Assembly: GCA_937995345.1 (NCBI GenBank)
Contig: CALKKS010000007.1
Location: forward strand, 1 to 64,000
Reading direction: 5' to 3'
Length of the DNA: 64,000 nucleotides
From: an uncultured Collinsella sp.
Lineage (GTDB): Bacteria > Actinomycetota > Coriobacteriia > Coriobacteriales > Coriobacteriaceae
A program made the translations under genes and the position numbers. Under the pieces are notes generated by a model, which saw nothing but the letters and a program-made list of their open reading frames with translations, was not told the DNA's origin and did no database searches. Below are positions 59,319-64,000 of this stretch, in pieces; the stretch's first letter is position 1; each line of letters starts with the position of its first letter.

Positions 59319-59629
59319 TCGCATCCCCATATATGAGTTGCGGTGAAATACGGACTGTTTAAGCTAGCTAAGCTGTCAAACAGTCCCTATTTCACCGCAA
59401 CTGCTTTTTGGGACCAATTTGTGCGGGGGAGTTGTGGAGTTGTGCAGGCAGACGAGGTTTTTCTGGAAATACGTACCCAATGCGCGTATAGTACCGATTG
59501 TTTTGTCGGCTCCTGCTGCGTCGAGTCCAAACCGCAAAATGCCATGAGCGGCGCGGATGCAGCCAGGAGGCACGAGGACAACCCACCGTGGCCACGCCCC
59601 GTGCTTAAAACCCCAAGAAGGAGTGAACA
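59319..59629. other. Gap before rplE with palindrome and long leader
   Basis: Holds the second 67-nt palindrome (59336-59402) and a 227-base leader with a TATAGT box at 59487-59492 but no clear -35 partner. No gene is supported. It is where the spc operon resumes. Confidence 0.6.
59336..59402. repeat. 67-nt palindrome, constant outer and variable inner arms (copy 2)
   Basis: Outer arms AGTTGCGGTGAAATA and TATTTCACCGCAACT are perfectly complementary. The 37-base centre has inner arms GGACTGTTT and AAACAGTCC, unlike those at 56542. GCTTTTT follows, so this copy could also terminate xdhC transcription. Confidence 0.87.
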
Positions 59630-60187
59630 ATGGCAGAAGAGAAGTATGTGCCGCGTCTGAAGACCAAGTACAACAACGAGGTCAAGCAGCAGCTTCAGGA
59701 CAAGTTCCAGTACGAGAACGTCATGATGATCCCCAAGTTTGAGAAGATCGTCGTGAACATGGGCGTCGGCGAGGCCGCTACCGATTCCAAGGCCATCGAC
59801 GGTGCCGTGCGCGACCTGCGCGCCATCACCGGCCAGCAGCCGATGATCACCCGTGCCCGCAAGTCCATCGCTACCTTCCGCCTGCGCGCTGGTATGCCGA
59901 TCGGCTGCAAGGTTACCCTGCGTGGCGACCGTATGTGGGAGTTCTTCGATCGTCTGACCTCCGTCGCGATCCCCCGTATCCGCGACTTCCGCGGCATCTC
60001 CGCCAAGAGCTTCGACGGCCGTGGTAACTTCTCCATGGGCGTCACCGAGCAGCTCATCTTCCCCGAGATCGACTTCGACTCCGTCGATCACCAGCGTGGT
60101 ATGGACATCACTTTCGTGACCACCGCCAACACCGATGAGGAGGCCAAGGCCCTTCTGGACGCCTTCGGTTTCCCGTTCAAGAAATAG
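59630..60187 (+). CDS. rplE: 50S ribosomal protein L5
   Basis: L5 binds 5S rRNA and contacts P-site tRNA. The 185-residue product is full length, with QPMITRARKSIATFRLR near 75 and GNFSMGVTEQLIFPEID near 130. ATG follows GAAGGAG. It normally follows rplX directly; here it opens a separate segment of the spc operon. Confidence 0.97.
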   Translation: MAEEKYVPRLKTKYNNEVKQQLQDKFQYENVMMIPKFEKIVVNMGVGEAATDSKAIDGAVRDLRAITGQQPMITRARKSIATFRLRAGMPIGCKVTLRGDRMWEFFDRLTSVAIPRIRDFRGISAKSFDGRGNFSMGVTEQLIFPEIDFDSVDHQRGMDITFVTTANTDEEAKALLDAFGFPFKK

Positions 60188-60202
60188 GTTCACCTGCCCT
60201 AT

Positions 60203-60232
60203 AAGCGCCGTTCCCACAAGGGGGCGGCGCTT
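60203..60232 (+). promoter_or_regulatory. Hairpin between rplE and rpsN
   Basis: AAGCGCCG and CGGCGCTT pair, extended by CCC/GGG inside. No T-run follows. In E. coli S8 represses the spc operon at a site near rplE; whether this hairpin plays that part is not known. Confidence 0.35.
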
Positions 60233-60266
60233 GGGGCGAACAATACTCTATGTGAGGAGGATATAA

Positions 60267-60452
60267 GTGGCTAAGACATCGATGATCGTCAAGTGCAATC
60301 GCAAGCAGAAGTTCTCTACTCGTGAGTACACGCGCTGCCAGCGCTGCGGCCGTCCGCACTCTGTGTACCGCAAGTTCGGCCTGTGCCGTGTCTGCTTCCG
60401 TGAGCTTGCACTCAAGGGCGAGCTTCCCGGCGTTAAGAAGGCCAGCTGGTAA
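60267..60452 (+). CDS. rpsN: 30S ribosomal protein S14, zinc type
   Basis: The 61-residue short form of S14 with Cys24, Cys27, Cys40 and Cys43 forming a zinc site. Bacteria often keep a second zinc-free S14 for zinc starvation; none is in this window. The start is GTG behind GAGGAGG. Confidence 0.97.
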   Translation: MAKTSMIVKCNRKQKFSTREYTRCQRCGRPHSVYRKFGLCRVCFRELALKGELPGVKKASW

Positions 60453-60571
60453 GTCACTACCAGCGTTTCAAGCATCCGTTTGGAACAGGGAAAACGCGCT
60501 AGTTAGGCTTTGCCGTTAAGGGCGGCGAAGAACCAAGAGCACGTGTTCATCAAGAACGAAGGAGAATCTGT

Positions 60572-60970
60572 ATGAACCTTACAGACCCGATCGCAGATAT
60601 GCTTACGCGCATCCGTAACGCTAACTCTGTGAACAAGGCCACGGTCTCCATGCCGAGCAGCAAGAAGCTCGTCGAGATCGCTCGTGTTCTGCACGAGGAG
60701 GGCTACATCGAGGGCTACGATGTCGAGGACACCGTTCCCCAGAAGACTCTGCACATCACGCTTAAGTATGGTCCCAAGAAGGCTAAGGTCATCAACGGCA
60801 TCCGCCGCATTTCCAAGCCGGGCCTGCGTAAGTACACCGGCGTTGCCGACATGCCCCGCGTGCGCGGTGGCCTTGGTACCGCCATTATTTCCACCAGCCA
60901 TGGCGTCATGACCGACCGCGATGCTCGCAAGCACAACGTCGGCGGCGAGATCATCGCTTACGTCTGGTAA
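60572..60970 (+). CDS. rpsH: 30S ribosomal protein S8
   Basis: S8 binds the central domain of 16S rRNA and in E. coli represses the spc operon. The 132-residue product begins MNLTDPIADMLTRIRNAN and ends GGEIIAYVW, both typical. ATG follows GAAGGAG after a 119-base gap from rpsN. Confidence 0.97.
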   Translation: MNLTDPIADMLTRIRNANSVNKATVSMPSSKKLVEIARVLHEEGYIEGYDVEDTVPQKTLHITLKYGPKKAKVINGIRRISKPGLRKYTGVADMPRVRGGLGTAIISTSHGVMTDRDARKHNVGGEIIAYVW

Positions 60971-61003
60971 TTCGCTCGGTAGGTAGAAGGAAAGGAGATC
61001 ACC

Positions 61004-61540
61004 GTGTCTCGTATCGGTAATAAGCCTGTCCAGATTCCCGCCGGAGTCGAAGTGGCAGTCAACGGCAACAACGTTGTCGTCAAGGGCCCCAAGGGCCAGC
61101 TCGAGCTCGATGTCTTTGAGAAGCTCGCTATCAACGTCGAGGACAACGTCCTCACCGTTTCCCGTCCCGACGACGAGCGTGAGACCCGTGCCCGCCACGG
61201 CCTCACCCGCGCCCTCATCCACAACATGGTTGTTGGCGTTTCCGAGGGCTTCGAGAAGAAGCTCGAGCTCGCCGGCGTCGGTTACCGCGTGCAGCAGAAG
61301 GGCAAGAACCTCGAGTTCTCCCTGGGCTTCTCGCACCCCGTGATCGTCGAGGCTCCCGAGGGCATCACCTTCGAGGTTCCCGACAACACCCACGTGAACG
61401 TCAAGGGTATCAACAAGCAGCAGGTCGGTCAGATCGCCGCTGAGATCCGCGGCCATCGTCCTCCCGAGCCTTACAAGGGCAAGGGTATCCACTACGTTGG
61501 CGAGCACATCCGCCGCAAGCTGGGTAAGGCCGCCAAGTAG
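61004..61540 (+). CDS. rplF: 50S ribosomal protein L6
   Basis: L6 lies near the factor-binding site of the large subunit. The 178-residue product begins SRIGNKPVQIPAGVEV and ends with the conserved RPPEPYKGKGIHYVGE region. The start is GTG behind AAAGGAG. Confidence 0.97.
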   Translation: MSRIGNKPVQIPAGVEVAVNGNNVVVKGPKGQLELDVFEKLAINVEDNVLTVSRPDDERETRARHGLTRALIHNMVVGVSEGFEKKLELAGVGYRVQQKGKNLEFSLGFSHPVIVEAPEGITFEVPDNTHVNVKGINKQQVGQIAAEIRGHRPPEPYKGKGIHYVGEHIRRKLGKAAK

Positions 61541-61565
61541 TCGTAACCGACTCACTCGCATAAGA

Positions 61566-61587
61566 CCAGCACCCCGTCAGGTGCTGG
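61566..61587 (+). promoter_or_regulatory. Short hairpin between rplF and rplR
   Basis: CCAGCACC pairs perfectly with GGTGCTGG around a six-base loop in the 75-base gap. A weak TTTTT follows 10 bases later, so partial termination is possible. Confidence 0.4.
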
Positions 61588-61615
61588 CAAGATCAACCTT
61601 TTTAGGAGTTTACGT

Positions 61616-61984
61616 ATGAACAAGCATAAGGCGAAGCTGGAAGGCCTCAAGCGTCGTCAGCGTCGTGTTCGCGGCAAGGTCTCGGGTACCGCCGAGCGTC
61701 CGCGTCTTCGCGTGACCCGTACTAACGCCAACATCTATGCCCAGATCATCGACGACAGCAAGGGCTCCAGCCTGACGCTCGTCTCCGCCTCGACCCTCGA
61801 GGCCGAGTTCAAGGGCACCCACACCTCGAACAAGGAGGCTGCGGAGAAGGTCGGTCAGCTCGTTGGCAAGCGCGCCATCGAGGCCGGCATCACCAAGGTC
61901 GCCTTCGATCGCGGTGGCCGTATCTACCATGGCCGCGTCAAGGCCCTCGCCGACGGTGCTCGTGCCGCCGGTCTCGAGTTCTAG
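61616..61984 (+). CDS. rplR: 50S ribosomal protein L18
   Basis: L18 helps bind 5S rRNA to the large subunit. The 122-residue product has RPRLRVTRTNANIYAQIIDD near 28 and ends FDRGGRIYHGRVKALADGAR. ATG follows TAGGAG. Confidence 0.97.
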   Translation: MNKHKAKLEGLKRRQRRVRGKVSGTAERPRLRVTRTNANIYAQIIDDSKGSSLTLVSASTLEAEFKGTHTSNKEAAEKVGQLVGKRAIEAGITKVAFDRGGRIYHGRVKALADGARAAGLEF

Positions 61985-61998
61985 GAGGTATGTAGCAC

Positions 61999-62523
61999 AT
62001 GGCTCGTAATCAGAAGCAGCAGCGCGAGGCCTCCGAGTTCGAGGAGCGCGTCGTTTACATCAACCGCGTGTCGAAGACCGTCAAGGGTGGTCGTCGCATG
62101 AGCCTCGTCGCTCTCGTCGTCGTTGGCGACGGCAAGGGCAACGTCGGCGTTGGCATGGGCAAGTCCGCTGAGGTGCCCCTGGCCATCTCCAAGGCGTCTC
62201 TCGATGCCAAGAAGAACATGTTCCACGTGCCGGTGACCGAAGAGGGCACCATCCCGCACGAGGTTCTCGGTCACTTTGGTGCCGGCCGCATCATCATCAA
62301 GCCCGCTGTCGAGGGTACCGGCGTTATCGCCGGCGGCGCTGTGCGTCCCCTCTTCGAGCTTGCTGGCATCAAGAACGTCCTGTCCAAGTCCCTCGGTACC
62401 GACAACGGCCTCAACATCATTAAGGCTGCCGTCGAGGGCCTCAAGGAGCTCTCCAGCCCTGAGGACGTCGCGGCTCGCCGTGGCCTGACGGTCTCCGAGA
62501 TGTTCGTCGGTAAGGAGAACTAA
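61999..62523 (+). CDS. rpsE: 30S ribosomal protein S5
   Basis: S5 acts with S4 and S12 in decoding accuracy and lines the mRNA entry. The 174-residue product has an N-terminal double-stranded RNA-binding-like domain (EERVVYINRVSKTVKGGRRM near 15) and GSGNVGVG-type GKGNVGVGMGKSAEV. ATG follows AGGAGG. Confidence 0.97.
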   Translation: MARNQKQQREASEFEERVVYINRVSKTVKGGRRMSLVALVVVGDGKGNVGVGMGKSAEVPLAISKASLDAKKNMFHVPVTEEGTIPHEVLGHFGAGRIIIKPAVEGTGVIAGGAVRPLFELAGIKNVLSKSLGTDNGLNIIKAAVEGLKELSSPEDVAARRGLTVSEMFVGKEN

Positions 62524-62525
62524 GC

Positions 62526-62708
62526 ATGGCTGACACCATCAAGATCAAGCAGGTCCGCAGCACCAACGGTTGCAAGCAGGACCAGGTCCGTACTGTCCGT
62601 GCCCTCGGTCTCCACAGGATCCGCGAGGTTCGCGAGATTGCTGACAACGAGTCCGTCCGCGGCATGATCTTCAAGGTCAAGCACCTTGTCGAGATTGTAG
62701 AGGAGTAG
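62526..62708 (+). CDS. rpmD: 50S ribosomal protein L30
   Basis: The 60-residue L30 begins ADTIKIKQVRSTNGC and has the typical LGLHRIREVREI core. Its ATG lies two bases after the rpsE stop with AAGGAG inside rpsE, so the genes are probably coupled. Confidence 0.96.
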   Translation: MADTIKIKQVRSTNGCKQDQVRTVRALGLHRIREVREIADNESVRGMIFKVKHLVEIVEE

Positions 62709-62711
62709 CAA

Positions 62712-63161
62712 ATGCAGCTTCACGATCTTACTCCCGCGCCCGGTTCCACCAAGAACCGCAAGCGCGTCGGCCGTGGCAATTCTTCGGGTCACGGCACCAC
62801 TTCTGGCCGCGGCCAGAAGGGCCAGGGTTCCCGCTCTGGCGGCACCAAGGGTGCCGGCTTCGAGGGTGGCCAGACTCCGCTGGCTATGCGCCTGCCCAAG
62901 CTTCCGGGCTTCCGCAACCCCCGTCGTATCGAGTACACCGCTGTCAACGTTGAGCGTCTCGAGCGTAAGTTCGAGGACGGCGCTGTAATCGACGGTGCCG
63001 CTCTTAAGGCCGCTCGCATCACCAAGAGTGAGTTCGAGCCCGTCAAGGTGCTCGGCAATGGTGAGCTCACCAAGAAGTTCACGGTCAAGGTCGACAAGGT
63101 CAGCGCTTCTGCGCAGGCCAAGATCGAGGCCGCCGGCGGAAAGGTCGAGCTGCCGTGCTAA
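62712..63161 (+). CDS. rplO: 50S ribosomal protein L15
   Basis: L15 is a late-assembly protein. The 149-residue product begins MQLHDLTPAPGSTKNRKRVG with the Gly-rich RNA-binding segment SGHGTTSGRGQKGQGSRSGG near 22-44. ATG follows GAGGAG. It overlaps the secY start by seven bases. Confidence 0.97.
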   Translation: MQLHDLTPAPGSTKNRKRVGRGNSSGHGTTSGRGQKGQGSRSGGTKGAGFEGGQTPLAMRLPKLPGFRNPRRIEYTAVNVERLERKFEDGAVIDGAALKAARITKSEFEPVKVLGNGELTKKFTVKVDKVSASAQAKIEAAGGKVELPC

Positions 63162-64000
63162 ATGGTCTTAAGAATGCTTTCCGCATCAAAGAACTGCGCG
63201 AAAAGATTCTTTTTACCATAGCTATGCTCGTCGTGTACCGCATTGGTGCGCACGTTCCTGTGCCCGGCATTCCCTTCCAGGGGATGCTGGGCCTTTTCTC
63301 GACCGGGAGCAACTCGGTCGCCGCAGGTGCTATGGCCCTCCTGAATCTTTTCTCTGGTGGCGCGTTGAGCTATGTCTCGGTGTTCTCTTTGGGCATCATG
63401 CCGTACATCACGAGCTCGATTATCCTCCAGATGCTCCAGGCCGTCGTGCCTTCCCTGCACGAGCTTGCCCGCGAGGGCGAGGTCGGTCAGACCAAGATTA
63501 CGCAGTATTCGCGTTACCTCACCTTGGCTCTGGCTATCCTCAACTCCGTGGGTTACCTCTTCCTCTTTAAGAGCTTCGGCATTAGCTTCAACGGTGCCGG
63601 TGCTCCCGAGATCATCTTCGACCTCATGATCGTCGGCACGCTCACCGCGGGCGCCATGCTGATCATGTGGATTGGTGAGCTCATCACCCAGCGCGGTATC
63701 GGCAATGGCATGTCGCTGATCATCTTCGCGAACATCATGGCCGGTCTTCCGCAGGCGATCTTCTCCAGCACCGAGGGTAACGCCGGTGGCATCATCACCA
63801 TGGTGATCATCTGCGCCATCATCCTGCTGGTCATCCCGCTGATTGTTTTCCTTGAGCGCGGCCAGCGCCGCATCCCGGTCTCCTACGCCAAGCGCGTCGT
63901 GGGCCGTCGCATGATGGGTGGCCAGACCACCTACCTGCCCATCAAGGTCAACACCGCGGGCGTCGTGCCGATCATCTTCGCTTCGGCGCTGCTGTACTTC
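63155..64000 (+). CDS. secY: Preprotein translocase subunit SecY (3' end cut by window)
   Basis: SecY is the channel of the Sec translocon in the inner membrane. The 282 residues present run from LNGLKNAFRIKELREKILF through six or more membrane segments. GAHVPVPGIPF near 30, MPYITSSIILQM near 80 and GIGNGMSLIIFANI near 185 are family signatures. The start is the GTG at 63155 inside rplO, behind GGAAAGG. The ATG at 63162 is in another frame that stops after 19 codons. Confidence 0.93.
   Translation, partial: MLNGLKNAFRIKELREKILFTIAMLVVYRIGAHVPVPGIPFQGMLGLFSTGSNSVAAGAMALLNLFSGGALSYVSVFSLGIMPYITSSIILQMLQAVVPSLHELAREGEVGQTKITQYSRYLTLALAILNSVGYLFLFKSFGISFNGAGAPEIIFDLMIVGTLTAGAMLIMWIGELITQRGIGNGMSLIIFANIMAGLPQAIFSSTEGNAGGIITMVIICAIILLVIPLIVFLERGQRRIPVSYAKRVVGRRMMGGQTTYLPIKVNTAGVVPIIFASALLYF

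Noticed and set aside
63162..63221. ATG at 63162 as the secY start
   Set aside because: That frame stops after 19 codons. The SecY protein reads from the GTG at 63155, overlapping rplO.
1..64000. tRNA or rRNA genes
   Set aside because: Intergenic regions were read for cloverleaf and rRNA-like segments and none was convincing; the rplN leader resembles a cloverleaf only superficially.

Overview
The window looks like a chromosomal stretch of a high-GC anaerobic gut actinomycete of the class Coriobacteriia, most likely Collinsella or a close relative. This is inferred from gene content (a complete type II fatty-acid cluster with FabK, zinc-type S14, a urate/purine-degradation cluster) and from GTG/TTG starts; no database search was possible. 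No tRNA, rRNA, CRISPR array or transposase gene was found.

Layout. (1) 1-3.7 kb: str operon rpsL-rpsG-fusA followed directly by rpsJ, with no tuf gene between. (2) 3.7-17.1 kb: birA on the minus strand, then a ten-gene fatty-acid operon (fabH-acpP-fabK-fabD-fabG-fabF-accB-fabZ-accC-accDA) in which AccD and AccA are one polypeptide, then a PTS EIIC permease, a cation-diffusion transporter and a histidine phosphatase. (3) 17.1-23.4 kb: rplC to rpsQ, then rplN-rplX. (4) 23.4-59.6 kb: a 36-kb block between rplX and rplE, two genes that are normally neighbours. (5) 59.6-64 kb: the spc operon resumes (rplE to secY, secY cut by the window end). The S10-spc superoperon is therefore broken twice, by about 14 kb and 36 kb.

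The 36-kb block has a common theme. It holds a nucleobase permease, SsnA, YgfK, a four-cluster ferredoxin, an XdhD-like molybdenum hydroxylase, diaminopropionate ammonia-lyase (YgeX), YgeY, YgeW, carbamate kinase, MocA, a hydantoinase, YqeC, YqeB and an XdhC-like maturase. Together they resemble the selenium-dependent molybdenum hydroxylase / anaerobic urate-breakdown cluster of gut bacteria, ending in carbamoyl phosphate and ATP by carbamate kinase and in pyruvate plus ammonia by YgeX. RidA would detoxify the 2-aminoacrylate made by YgeX. Two YheO-type regulators sit beside the permease and beside ygeX. Between these lie an AbiEi-like protein, a DUF4143 ATPase and a broken relative of it, a DnaQ-like exonuclease, and a probable type I toxin-antitoxin pair.

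The most unusual feature is the intergenic DNA. It contains several families of fixed-length palindromes in which part of the sequence is constant and the paired arms differ from copy to copy while staying complementary. These include a 61-nt core with unrelated arms at two loci, a 15-nt loop with an invariant CTGTCCC inside different stems, a 67-nt pair with variable inner arms, three 55-nt palindromes at an 80-bp period, and two arrays of roughly 60-bp palindromic repeats. Several families have copies on both sides of one gene or gene group (PTS permease, ridA, the AbiEi-like gene, yqeC-yqeB-xdhC). They are candidates for an undescribed class of structured or mobile repeat.
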